Below, piece after piece: positions 32,840 through 41,518 of a stretch of DNA of 64,000 nucleotides. Source of the stretch: Sphingopyxis sp. TUF1 (lineage in GTDB: Bacteria; Pseudomonadota; Alphaproteobacteria; Sphingomonadales; Sphingomonadaceae). The position numbers and the translations under genes are program-made. Within the stretch, counting starts at the first letter, position 1, and every line of letters starts with the position of its first letter. Below the pieces are notes generated by a model that saw nothing but the letters and a program-made list of their open reading frames with translations, made no database searches and had not been told where the DNA came from. The stretch covers positions 2,240,001-2,304,000 of the forward strand of contig NZ_CP144683.1 in the NCBI RefSeq assembly GCF_036687315.1, in the 5' to 3' direction.

Positions 32840-35818
32840 TCAGAAGTTGAATTTCACCCCGCCATAGATCCGCCGTGAACCGGATTCGAAGCGGAAGGGC
32901 AACTCGGGGAATTGCAAATAGACGCTCGTATCGGCTTTGGTGATGTTGATCGCTTCGGCAAATACTTCGAAATTGTCGGTGAGCTTGTAGCTGATCTGTC
33001 CATCGAGCTGGCCGAAGGATTTTTGATAGATGCCGAGCGTGCGCGTTACCGGTCCGTCGGCAAAGCCAAAGTTCCCGACATATTGTTTCGAACGCCAGCT
33101 GTACGACGCGCGCGCCGCAAATCCGGAATGTTCGAAATAAACCTGTCCATTGGCCGAATGTTTCGACACGCCCGGCAAGGGCAGATTTTTGCTGAAGTCG
33201 GTGGCGAAATCGGTGCTCGTGTCGGAGAACGTATAATTGGCGGTAAAGCCGAGCCCGAAGTCAAAGGCATATTGGCCCGCAAGCTCGAAACCCTTTACGC
33301 GGCCGCCCGATCCGTTCGCCGGCTGCGTGACTGGCCCGAGCCGGCCACCAGCCTGGTCGTTGACAAAGACGACGACCGTTTCATTGACAATGAAGCTGTC
33401 GATTTCCTTCCAGAACAGCCCCGCCGACACCAGACCCTGGCGGCCGAAATAATGTTCGAACCCAAGGTCGAATTGGTAGGCGCGAAACGGGTCGAGCTCG
33501 GCATTGCCGCGGCTGCCATTGGTAAATTTGAACAGATCGTCGGCCGGATCGCGCGTGAACTGGGTGGAAAAGCCCTGGCCGAGCGAAACCAGCGGTTGCC
33601 GCGCAACGACCCGCGCCGCCGAGAAGCGGATCTTGTTGCCTTCGCTGATATCGAACACAGCATTCAGGCTCGGAAGAAAGTCCGTATAGGTCCGCGCGAC
33701 GGTATTGGTGGTAAAATCGCGCAGCACGCCGTTCCAGCTGTCGGTACCCCAATAGCTGGGATCGGCGTTGGCGGGCTGGTTCTGATCGACGGTCAGGCTG
33801 GTGTTGACGATGCGAAGCCCGACATTGACGTGGTAAGGATCGTCCAGTCCGCCCAGGTCAGCCATGATATAGCCCGATTTGGTTTCTTCCTTGACCCGAT
33901 AGGTTTGCAAGGGATCGGCAAAGAAGGTGAATGGCGTGTCGGGATAGAGCGACTGGATCCAATCCAGGGCATTGGTCATCTTTGATCGGTCTGCGACCAA
34001 TATGGCGTCGCCCGCTATACGGCCGCCGCCCGCAAAATTGGTGATCGTTTCGACCCGCTCAGGGTTGGTGGTGAAGGTTTGATAGGGCGTAATCAACGCT
34101 GGCGAATTGCCGAAGCGGCTGCACCCAGCGAACGCCGCGGGCTTGTTCGCTTCTGGCAGATCGCAAATTTTATATCCAATCGCGCCGTCCTGGAAATAGC
34201 CATAAGGCGTCCAATTATAAGAAAAGCCTGGAACGCGCTCGCTGGCCGGGATGGCGGTGGCATCCAGTTCACCTTTGCCGCTATAGTCCGCAAGATAGCG
34301 CCCCGAGCTGAAATCGACGGTCCGCTGGCCATAACGAAAGCCCGCGCTCAGCGTGATTGTATTCGTGTCACCATTGTCGACATCATAACCAAAGTCGGCG
34401 CGGATCGAATGACCCTTTGTGTCCGAACGATCGCCGAACGCCCAATGCGATTTGAAGAATCCATAGGCGGGGTTGGTGAACAGGTCCTGCGGGCTCCCGG
34501 GCGCGATCCCAAAGCTCGGGAACTCGCCGTTCTTGTAAGTGAAGTCGAAGGTCGGGGGCGCTGCCGGATTGGCCGTGAACCCCGGCTGCGGACCTGTCGT
34601 GCCCGGTCCTCGGACCCCATAGGCGGTGTAGCGGACATCGTTGTTGGCGACTTCGCGGCCCAGTTTCGACGAAGAATAATCGGCCATGACCGATGCCCGG
34701 AAATTAACGTCATTGTCCCAATCGAGACCGAATTGAACATTGTCGGATTTTATTTTCGAAACATCGACAAAGGAGATGGCTTCGGCCGACTGCGCGCGGA
34801 CCGTTCCTTCAATCAGGACGCCGTTTTCATTGATATTGTAATTGCCGACCAAGCCTTGCGATTCACCCTGTCCGAACGGAAATTTCACCGATGCTTCGCG
34901 CGTGTCGATCTTTAGATCGGAGTGAAAATATTGGGCGCTGACCTCCAGTTGATCGGTTGCCTGAAAATTGATCCCGAGCGAAGCCCCCCAGCGCCGCCGA
35001 TATTGATCGCGGTCGGTGATGTAGCGATATTCGGGAGCATAGTAATTGGTCGGAACGGTTGCGGTGTCGCGCCGCCCTGCGGCAAAGGCCCAGTTGCCGC
35101 GATTGTCGCCGCCCAAGACATTGACGTGATTGTTGGTCTGTTCATAGCTGAACGATGCGATGATGCCGAGGCGATCGTTGAAATTATAGCCGAGCACCGC
35201 GGCACCGGCCGGTTTCCACCCGCCAATCTCGCTTCCCTTGCTCATCTTGAAGTTGCCGCCGATGGTGAGGCCGTCCTGAAGATCAAGGCCGCTGCGGGTC
35301 TTCAGATTGACGATGCCGCCGAGACCGCCTTCGAGTAGCGAGGCATTGGGCGATTTAAAGACTTCGATCCCGCCGATCAGCTCGGAAGGAACGCCTTCAA
35401 GGCTGTCGTTACGGTTATAGTTGCCCTCGCCGACCTTATAAACCTCCAGGCCGCTGACGAATAATTCGCCGTTCAACAGGGTGACATTCTGGTCGAGGCC
35501 GCGGATGCGGACCTTTGACCCCTGACCATTTTCGCGATCGATCTGGATCCCGGGAAGGCGTTGGAGCGATTCCGCGACATTCTGATCGGGGAATTTCCCG
35601 ATATCTTCGGCCGTCACCGATTCGATAATGAGGTTTGATTCGCGCTTGGCGTTCAGGGCATTTTGCAGGGATGCGCGAAAGCCGGTCACGACGATCTCGT
35701 CGCTTGCCGTCTCTTCCGACCCGGATTGTGCAAATGCCGGCGCGCCAGCGGTCCCCAAAGCAAAAATCGACGCTGCGGCAAGCAATGCCGTACGGCCGCG
35801 CAAAGTGACGCTGATCAT
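32840..35818 (-). CDS. TonB-dependent receptor (carbohydrate-type, long)
   Basis: A 992-residue outer-membrane receptor. A signal peptide (residues 1-30, ending AFAQ) is followed by a TonB-box-like DEIVVTGFRASLQNALNAKR and a plug domain (PDQNVAESLQRLPGIQIDRE, the GLDQNVTLLNG segment). A 22-strand barrel ends in YGGVKFNF. The length and FRASLQNAL motif are typical of sphingomonad/Caulobacter receptors for plant glycans and oligosaccharides. ATG 35818 follows GGGAGG and starts the signal peptide, so the longer frame was rejected. It diverges from the GH3 gene across a 254-bp region with two operator-like sites. Confidence 0.93.
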   Translation of the reverse strand: MISVTLRGRTALLAAASIFALGTAGAPAFAQSGSEETASDEIVVTGFRASLQNALNAKRESNLIIESVTAEDIGKFPDQNVAESLQRLPGIQIDRENGQGSKVRIRGLDQNVTLLNGELFVSGLEVYKVGEGNYNRNDSLEGVPSELIGGIEVFKSPNASLLEGGLGGIVNLKTRSGLDLQDGLTIGGNFKMSKGSEIGGWKPAGAAVLGYNFNDRLGIIASFSYEQTNNHVNVLGGDNRGNWAFAAGRRDTATVPTNYYAPEYRYITDRDQYRRRWGASLGINFQATDQLEVSAQYFHSDLKIDTREASVKFPFGQGESQGLVGNYNINENGVLIEGTVRAQSAEAISFVDVSKIKSDNVQFGLDWDNDVNFRASVMADYSSSKLGREVANNDVRYTAYGVRGPGTTGPQPGFTANPAAPPTFDFTYKNGEFPSFGIAPGSPQDLFTNPAYGFFKSHWAFGDRSDTKGHSIRADFGYDVDNGDTNTITLSAGFRYGQRTVDFSSGRYLADYSGKGELDATAIPASERVPGFSYNWTPYGYFQDGAIGYKICDLPEANKPAAFAGCSRFGNSPALITPYQTFTTNPERVETITNFAGGGRIAGDAILVADRSKMTNALDWIQSLYPDTPFTFFADPLQTYRVKEETKSGYIMADLGGLDDPYHVNVGLRIVNTSLTVDQNQPANADPSYWGTDSWNGVLRDFTTNTVARTYTDFLPSLNAVFDISEGNKIRFSAARVVARQPLVSLGQGFSTQFTRDPADDLFKFTNGSRGNAELDPFRAYQFDLGFEHYFGRQGLVSAGLFWKEIDSFIVNETVVVFVNDQAGGRLGPVTQPANGSGGRVKGFELAGQYAFDFGLGFTANYTFSDTSTDFATDFSKNLPLPGVSKHSANGQVYFEHSGFAARASYSWRSKQYVGNFGFADGPVTRTLGIYQKSFGQLDGQISYKLTDNFEVFAEAINITKADTSVYLQFPELPFRFESGSRRIYGGVKFNF

Positions 35819-35953
35819 TTCCAAACCCTCCCAAGCCGCATCTTGATGTGCGGGCCACAGATTTCTTTTCTCATGCACGGGCATGCCAATCGGCGAATCG
35901 CGTCCTGCGGAATCGTCGACCGAAACCCCGCACGACTTTTCGTTGCATATTTC

Positions 35954-35967
35954 TGTCAACGTTGTCA
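35954..35967. promoter_or_regulatory. LacI-type operator candidate 1
   Basis: TGTCAACGTTGTCA is a near-palindrome centred on CAACGTTG, preceded by TTC. It lies in the divergent receptor/GH3 intergenic region. A near-identical site occurs 62 bp away (36016-36029), with both embedded in TTCTGTCAAsGTTGTCA. The CG-centred symmetry is typical of LacI-family operators, and a LacI gene lies in the locus. Confidence 0.55.
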
Positions 35968-36015
35968 AACGATGTTTCTCATCTTACGGTTCGGCGGCGC
36001 TTGAGGGGAAACTTC

Positions 36016-36029
36016 TGTCAAGGTTGTCA
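36016..36029. promoter_or_regulatory. LacI-type operator candidate 2
   Basis: TGTCAAGGTTGTCA differs from site 1 by one base and is 44 bp upstream of the GH3 start. The 62-bp centre-to-centre distance is close to six helical turns, so a looped tetramer or two-promoter control is possible. Confidence 0.55.
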
Positions 36030-36072
36030 GATGCCGCTGAGCAGATATAAGAACCTTTGGGACGGGACATTT

Positions 36073-38613
36073 ATGCCATTTAAAACAATCAAATACGCTA
36101 TCGGAACAGCAGTGTTTTGCGCCCTTACGCTGCCATTGTCGGCCGGTGCCGACGTGCAATCGCCGGGCGATTCGGTCGCGGTGACTCATCCCGCGCAATG
36201 GCCCGAAATTGCTTACCCGCGCGTCGTGACGTCCGACGGCGAAGCGCATGTTCAATCGCTGCTTGCCAAAATGTCGGTCGAACAAAAGGTCGGACAGATT
36301 ATCCAGGCCGACATCGGCAGCGTGACCCCCGACGACGTGCGAAATTATCATCTGGGATCGGTGCTCAATGGCGGCAATTCGGGACCGGGCGCGAATGATC
36401 TTGCGCCCGCCAGCGAATGGCTGGCCCTGGCCGACGCTTTCTACGCCGCGTCGATGCAAGTGCCGCGCGGTCGGCCGGCGATCCCGGTCATGTGGGGCAC
36501 CGATGCCGTCCATGGTCACAGCAATATCGTCGGAGCGACGCTGTTCCCTCATAATGTCGGTCTCGGCGCCGCGCGCGACCCCGACCTTATCGAGCGCATC
36601 GGCCGCGCGACCGCGGCCGAGATTCGCGTCACGGGCCAGGAATGGACCTTCGCCCCGACCGTCACCGTGCCCCAGGATTATCGCTGGGGTCGCGCCTATG
36701 AGGGCTATTCGTCCGATCCGGCGCTTGTCGCCTCCTATGTTGGCGCGATGGTGCGCGGGCTGCAGGGTCCGCCCTCGACCAAACCGATTCTTGCGGGCCC
36801 CTTTGTCGCCGCCAGCACCAAACATTTCCTTGCCGACGGCGCCACGCTGGATGGGCGCGACCAGGGCGATGCCGACATATCGGAACTAGAACTGCGGTTG
36901 ATTCACGGCGCGCCCTATATCCCCGCGATGGAAAATGGGGTGGCGACGGTCATGACCAGCTTCTCAAGTTGGAAGGGCGTGAAAATCTCCGGCCACAAGG
37001 GGCTGGTTACCGACATATTGAAAGGCCGGATGAATTTCGGGGGTCTCGTCGTCACCGACTGGAACGCCCATGGTCAGGTTGCGGGCTGCTCGAACGCGAG
37101 TTGCCCGACGGCGGTCAATGCCGGAATCGACATGCTGATGGCGCCCGACAGCTGGCGCGCGCTCTACGCCAGCACGCTGGCACAGGTGAAGGACGGCACC
37201 ATCCCGATGTCGCGGCTCGACGATGCTGTTGCTAGGGTTCTGCGCGTCAAGCAGCGACTTGGACTGTTCGAAGCCGGCAAACCGTCGTCGCGCGCGCTTT
37301 CGGGGCGATACGAACTTCTCGGTGCGCCCGAGCATCGGGCTGTCGCGCGCGAGGCGGTGCGCAAGTCGCTCGTCATGCTCAAAAACACGGGCGTTCTGCC
37401 GCTCCGCCCCACCGCCCATATCCTCGTTGCTGGCGATGGCGCCGACGACATCGCGCGCCAGTCGGGCGGCTGGACGCTGAGCTGGCAGGGCACCGGACTG
37501 ACCAACGCCCAGTTCCCTGGGGCGACATCGCTTTGGCGCGGTATCGAGCAAGGCGTCGCCCAAGCGGGCGGCAGTGCCGAGCTCGCACCTGACGGAGACT
37601 ATAAAAAACGTCCTGATGCTGCGATCGTCATTTTCGGCGAAACCCCCTATGCCGAATTTCAGGGCGATATCCCGTCGCTCCAGCTTCGCCCCGAACTGCG
37701 GCGTCCCTTTGCGACAATGCGCAAGCTGAAGGCGGCGGGCATACCGGTCGTTGCGGTCATGATTACTGGCCGGCCGCTTTATGTGAACGAGGCACTGAAC
37801 CAGTCCGACGCCTTCGTCACCGCTTGGCTGCCCGGATCGGAGGGCGCCGGCGTCGCCGATCTGCTTTTCGCCGGAGCCGACAACAAGCCAGCGCACGATT
37901 TTCGCGGGCGGCTGCCAACCGCCTGGCCGGCCACCGCGCAGCACGGCGGTGCGACGCTTTTCCCCTTTGGATATGGCCTGACCTATGCCGATGGTCCGCA
38001 GCGCTGGACCGACCTGCCCGAGGACAGCCGTGTCGCCGATGAGGGCAATGGTCCCGGGGTCTATTTTGACAAAGGGGTACCAGCCGCATCCTGGTCGCTG
38101 ACCGTGTCGCAGATCGATCGCGGCGACAATCTGCGCGTCACGACGGTTCCTGCTGTCGGCTTGGGCGGGCGCGCGCAGATAACTGCTGCCGATTATGGCG
38201 TGCAGGAAGGCGCGCGGCAATTTGCCATCGCTGCGGGTTCGGAGGGAGCGACGGTCGAAATCGGCACGCTCGGTGCGCTCGATTTATCGCGCGAAACCAA
38301 CGGCGACGTCGTCCTTCTCGCCACCCTGCGGCTCGACGCGCGGCCTTCTGCTCCGGTTTCGATGTCGATGGGCTGTGACAATGCCGAGTGCGGGCGCCCC
38401 ATACCGGTTGCCGAATTTTCAACGCTGGCGCCGGGCCAGTGGCAGGTGATGGCCGTGCCGCTGAAATGCTTTGCCGCGGCCGGTGCCGACATGACGCGCA
38501 TTACGGCGCCATTCCGGCTGGAAACAGCCGGATCGCTGGGATTCAGCCTTGCGCGCGTCGCCTTGGGCAGCGCCGCCGAAGCCGATACCGTCATTCAATG
38601 CCCGGTGCGCTGA
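36073..38613 (+). CDS. Glycoside hydrolase family 3 exo-glucosidase
   Basis: An 846-residue GH3 enzyme with a signal peptide (MPFKTIKYAIGTAVFCAL... ending SAGA), so periplasmic. Domain order: the (beta/alpha)8 barrel with PVMWGTDAVHGHSN, STKHFLADG and the nucleophile D329 in LVVTDWNAHG; then the alpha/beta sandwich with AREAVRKSLVMLKN and AWLPGSEGAGVADLL; then a C-terminal beta domain of about 200 residues. That order matches bacterial exo-1,3/1,4-beta-glucosidases. ATG 36073 is chosen because it begins the signal peptide, although the frame is open upstream. It would release glucose for the MFS transporter of the locus. Confidence 0.93.
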   Translation: MPFKTIKYAIGTAVFCALTLPLSAGADVQSPGDSVAVTHPAQWPEIAYPRVVTSDGEAHVQSLLAKMSVEQKVGQIIQADIGSVTPDDVRNYHLGSVLNGGNSGPGANDLAPASEWLALADAFYAASMQVPRGRPAIPVMWGTDAVHGHSNIVGATLFPHNVGLGAARDPDLIERIGRATAAEIRVTGQEWTFAPTVTVPQDYRWGRAYEGYSSDPALVASYVGAMVRGLQGPPSTKPILAGPFVAASTKHFLADGATLDGRDQGDADISELELRLIHGAPYIPAMENGVATVMTSFSSWKGVKISGHKGLVTDILKGRMNFGGLVVTDWNAHGQVAGCSNASCPTAVNAGIDMLMAPDSWRALYASTLAQVKDGTIPMSRLDDAVARVLRVKQRLGLFEAGKPSSRALSGRYELLGAPEHRAVAREAVRKSLVMLKNTGVLPLRPTAHILVAGDGADDIARQSGGWTLSWQGTGLTNAQFPGATSLWRGIEQGVAQAGGSAELAPDGDYKKRPDAAIVIFGETPYAEFQGDIPSLQLRPELRRPFATMRKLKAAGIPVVAVMITGRPLYVNEALNQSDAFVTAWLPGSEGAGVADLLFAGADNKPAHDFRGRLPTAWPATAQHGGATLFPFGYGLTYADGPQRWTDLPEDSRVADEGNGPGVYFDKGVPAASWSLTVSQIDRGDNLRVTTVPAVGLGGRAQITAADYGVQEGARQFAIAAGSEGATVEIGTLGALDLSRETNGDVVLLATLRLDARPSAPVSMSMGCDNAECGRPIPVAEFSTLAPGQWQVMAVPLKCFAAAGADMTRITAPFRLETAGSLGFSLARVALGSAAEADTVIQCPVR

Positions 38614-38899
38614 GCACCGGCTCCCCCCATCACAACAGTTCGCCCACCTGTCCGATGCAGGGCCTGCCGCGTTCGATCTGTCGCCGATACTTTTAATCGT
38701 GATCGCGACGCTTTGGTCGCGCGAGCGCGGCCGCTCGACCAGTGCGCGAGCGCTCTCCCCACCCATTGGCAACCATGACGCGTCGCTCCGCGGCACTACG
38801 CCGCCGAGACCGGGGTTGGCGCGCATTGGGTGCGTCAACGTGGCATCCAGCTCCGTCGGACGCATACCATCCCGGGCATCCCAGGCCGCCGATTTTAAA
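38614..38899. other. Intergenic region without recognised gene
   Basis: About 290 bp between GH3 and the tetR promoter. Several short frames cross it, but none has a convincing start or a family resemblance, and no terminator or tRNA is visible. It may hold the decayed end of an older gene. Confidence 0.4.
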
Positions 38900-38940
38900 A
38901 TGAACCTAATTCATCTTGACTTTAAATGAATGCAATTCAT
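38900..38940. promoter_or_regulatory. tetR promoter with twin palindromic operators
   Basis: Two 15-bp sites, ATGAACCTAATTCAT (38900-38914) and the perfect palindrome ATGAAT-GCA-ATTCAT (38926-38940), lie 26 bp apart. TTGACT (38916-38921) sits between them as a -35 element, and CATTAT (38938-38943, 16-bp spacer) overlaps the second site as a -10. A repressor bound here would block the promoter of the tetR-carboxylase operon, consistent with autoregulation. Confidence 0.65.
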
Positions 38941-38977
38941 TATCGGGTCCACGACGGATTCGGAATGAGGTAGGGTG

Positions 38978-39586
38978 ATGCCGAAGATCAGTGCGGTGCA
39001 GCGCGTCGAAAGGCGCGACTCCCTTGTCGACGCCGCGAGGCTGGTGTTCATCGAGAAGGGCTTCGAAGCCGCTTCGATAAGCGATATCGCACGCATGGCG
39101 GGTGTGTCGGATGGCCTCCTTTACCGCTACTTCGGTTCAAAGCGCGACCTGCTCCTCGCAGTCCTGACCGAGTTCTACGAGCGGGTGATCGTCGACCTGG
39201 AGGGGCAAGTCGCCACTTCCGATGGATTCGAGGCGCGGCTGTCGGCACTGGTTCACCGTCACGTCGAGGTTTTTGTCGGCGACGTCGATCTCTGCCGCTT
39301 GTTCATTGCCGAGGTTCGGAACTTCGACGAATATGTGGGATCGCAGGCGCACGAGCTTAATCGCCGCTACACTGCGATCCTTATGCGCATTCTCGCAGAG
39401 GGTGTCGCCGAAGAGAAGGTTTCTCCCGCCATCGACGGCCGGATCGTTCGTGACATGTTGTATGGCGGGATCGAGCATCTCGCCTGGCGGCACATCGCGG
39501 CGGGCCATCCGCTCGACGTTGATCATATTTCGACGCAGATTTCGGGCCTGCTTCTCGGCGGGCTTCAGGCGATGGCACGCGCGTGA
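38978..39586 (+). CDS. TetR-family regulator of the acyl-CoA carboxylase operon
   Basis: A 202-residue TetR regulator. The N-terminal HTH (DAARLVFIEKGFEAASISDI, then VSDGLLYRYFGSKRDLLLAV) precedes a helical ligand-binding domain. ATG 38978 is preferred over the GTG three bases upstream because of spacing from GAGG. The stop overlaps the start of the biotin carboxylase gene (GTGA), so it is the first gene of the operon it probably represses. An acyl-CoA or related catabolite is the likely inducer. Confidence 0.9.
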   Translation: MPKISAVQRVERRDSLVDAARLVFIEKGFEAASISDIARMAGVSDGLLYRYFGSKRDLLLAVLTEFYERVIVDLEGQVATSDGFEARLSALVHRHVEVFVGDVDLCRLFIAEVRNFDEYVGSQAHELNRRYTAILMRILAEGVAEEKVSPAIDGRIVRDMLYGGIEHLAWRHIAAGHPLDVDHISTQISGLLLGGLQAMARA

Positions 39587-41058
39587 GTATCGCCGCGCTC
39601 GGCCCGGTGCTCGTTGCCAATCGTGGAGAGATTGCGCTGCGCATCCTGCGCACCGTTCGCGACCTCGGCCTGAAGGGCGCGGCCGTCTATCACGCGGTCG
39701 ATCGCGAAACACCGGCGGTGCGCGCCGCCGACATCGCGATCGAGATCGAAGGCGAAACGCCCGTCGCTGCCTATCTGGACGGCGCGCAGATTGTCGAGAA
39801 GGCGAGGGCGGCGGGGATCGGCGCGATCCATCCCGGCTATGGCTTTCTGTCCGAGAATGCAGGTTTTGCGCGGGCGGTCGCCGAAGCAGATATGGTCTTC
39901 GTGGGCCCGACTCCCGACGCAATTGAGCTGATGGGCGACAAGGTGCGCGCGCGGCGCTTCGTTGCTCAACGCGGTTTTCCGGTTGCGCCGTCGGCGATCG
40001 AGGACGACGAGCCCGCAAGTTTTGCCGAGCGCGCCCGCGCCGTCGATGTGCCACTCCTGATCAAGCCCGCTGCCGGCGGCGGCGGCAAGGGGATGCGGAT
40101 CGTGCGCGATCTGGCGGTGCTCGACGAGGAGTTGGCGCGCGCGCGGAGCGAGGGTGAGCGCTATTTCGGCGATGGCCGACTCTATGTCGAACGTTATGTC
40201 GAGCGCCCGCACCATATCGAAGTGCAGATCCTCGGCGATGCGCATGGCAATGTGGTGCATCTTTTCGAGCGCGAATGCTCGCTTCAGCGGCGCTTCCAGA
40301 AGATCGTCGAGGAAAGTCCGTCGCCCAGCCTTTCGCCGGCCCAACGCGCGGAGATTTGCGAGGTAGCGGTGGGAATCGCGCGCGCGGCGGGCTATCAGAA
40401 CGCGGGTACGGTCGAATTCATCTATGGCGACGGCCGCTTTTACTTCCTTGAGATGAACACGCGTCTGCAGGTTGAACATCCGGTGACAGAAGCGGTCACC
40501 GGTCTCGATCTGGTCGCCGAGCAGTTGCGTATCGCCGCCGGTCTCCCGCTGGCCTTTGCCCAAGACGAGGTTGCGCAGCGCGGCCATGCCATCGAGCTGC
40601 GGATCTATGCCGAGGATCCATCGCGCGATTTTTCTCCGACGACGGGCACGATCCTCGCCTATCGGCCGCCGGCCGGAGCGCGAACCGACAGCGGCGTCGC
40701 GCTCGGCAGCCGCGTCACGACGGCATTCGATCCGATGCTGGCCAAGCTTATCGTCCATGGCCAAGATCGCGCCGAGGCCATCACCAAGGCTCGTTCGGCG
40801 CTCGGCGATTTTACGCTCCTTGGTTGTGACACAAACATTGCTTTCCTCGACAGGCTGCTCGGCGATCCCGATGTCGCTACCGGACGGTTGCACACCGGCC
40901 TGATCGGCGAAAAGCCGGACTTGGTGTCCGAACCACCTGTCGATGCCGAAAAGCGGATTCGCTTGCTCGGCGTCGCAGCCCGCGCGCTAAAACCCATTCG
41001 TGACGCGGCCGAAGCGGTGCCGGCGATGCACGCCGCCATGGGCGGATGGCGGAATTGA
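39583..41058 (+). CDS. Acyl-CoA carboxylase, biotin carboxylase subunit
   Basis: A 491-residue ATP-grasp biotin carboxylase. LVANRGEIALRILRT, GAIHPGYGFLSENAGFA, the glycine-rich AAGGGGKGMRIV loop, ECSLQRRFQKIVEESP and the EMNTRLQVEHPVTE signature are all intact. It carboxylates the biotin on the next gene's product. The start is GTG 39583, overlapping the tetR stop. The chain ends after the biotin-carboxylase C-domain and lacks its own carrier domain, which is encoded separately. The substrate (methylcrotonyl-, geranyl-, propionyl-CoA or other) cannot be read from this subunit. Confidence 0.92.
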   Translation: MSIAALGPVLVANRGEIALRILRTVRDLGLKGAAVYHAVDRETPAVRAADIAIEIEGETPVAAYLDGAQIVEKARAAGIGAIHPGYGFLSENAGFARAVAEADMVFVGPTPDAIELMGDKVRARRFVAQRGFPVAPSAIEDDEPASFAERARAVDVPLLIKPAAGGGGKGMRIVRDLAVLDEELARARSEGERYFGDGRLYVERYVERPHHIEVQILGDAHGNVVHLFERECSLQRRFQKIVEESPSPSLSPAQRAEICEVAVGIARAAGYQNAGTVEFIYGDGRFYFLEMNTRLQVEHPVTEAVTGLDLVAEQLRIAAGLPLAFAQDEVAQRGHAIELRIYAEDPSRDFSPTTGTILAYRPPAGARTDSGVALGSRVTTAFDPMLAKLIVHGQDRAEAITKARSALGDFTLLGCDTNIAFLDRLLGDPDVATGRLHTGLIGEKPDLVSEPPVDAEKRIRLLGVAARALKPIRDAAEAVPAMHAAMGGWRN

Positions 41059-41059
41059 G

Positions 41060-41515
41060 ATGGCGCACCGGCTTTTTCTTGAAGGCGAGGCGCATCACGT
41101 CTGGCTTACGCGCTGTGCGGGCACCGAGCATTTGCTGCTGGGCGGGGCGGAACATCCGCTCGGCTCCGAGCCTGGCGCTACGATCGCTATCGACGGTGAC
41201 GAGGTGCACATCCATCTCGACGGTCGCGCCTATCGCATCCGCTACGAACACCCGCTCGACCGTTTCGCCGCCGAAGCGCGCGGCGATGCCGACGACGTGG
41301 CCTGTGCGCCGATGCCTGGCGTCGTCGTTGCACTGTACGTCGCGGCGGGCGACGCGGTCGGCGAGGGTGATGCGCTGATGGTGATCGAGAGCATGAAGCT
41401 CGAAACCGTCATCCGCGCGGTGCGCGACGGCGTGGTCGAGCGCGTCCACTATGACGTTGGTCGCAGCTTTGATCGCGACGCACCGTTGGTGACGCTCGCT
41501 GTGCGGGAGGATTGA
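41060..41515 (+). CDS. Biotin carboxyl carrier subunit
   Basis: A 151-residue carrier. The C-terminal lipoyl/biotinyl domain carries the biotinylation site in VIESMKLET, with APMPGVVVALYV at its start. The N-terminal part resembles the bridging (BT) segment of fused acyl-CoA carboxylase alpha chains. Fused homologues (LiuD/AtuF type) carry this piece at the C-terminus of the biotin carboxylase; here it begins one base after that gene stops. A longer frame from about 41000 is rejected because it overlaps the upstream gene. Confidence 0.9.
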   Translation: MAHRLFLEGEAHHVWLTRCAGTEHLLLGGAEHPLGSEPGATIAIDGDEVHIHLDGRAYRIRYEHPLDRFAAEARGDADDVACAPMPGVVVALYVAAGDAVGEGDALMVIESMKLETVIRAVRDGVVERVHYDVGRSFDRDAPLVTLAVRED

Positions 41516-41518
41516 TCG

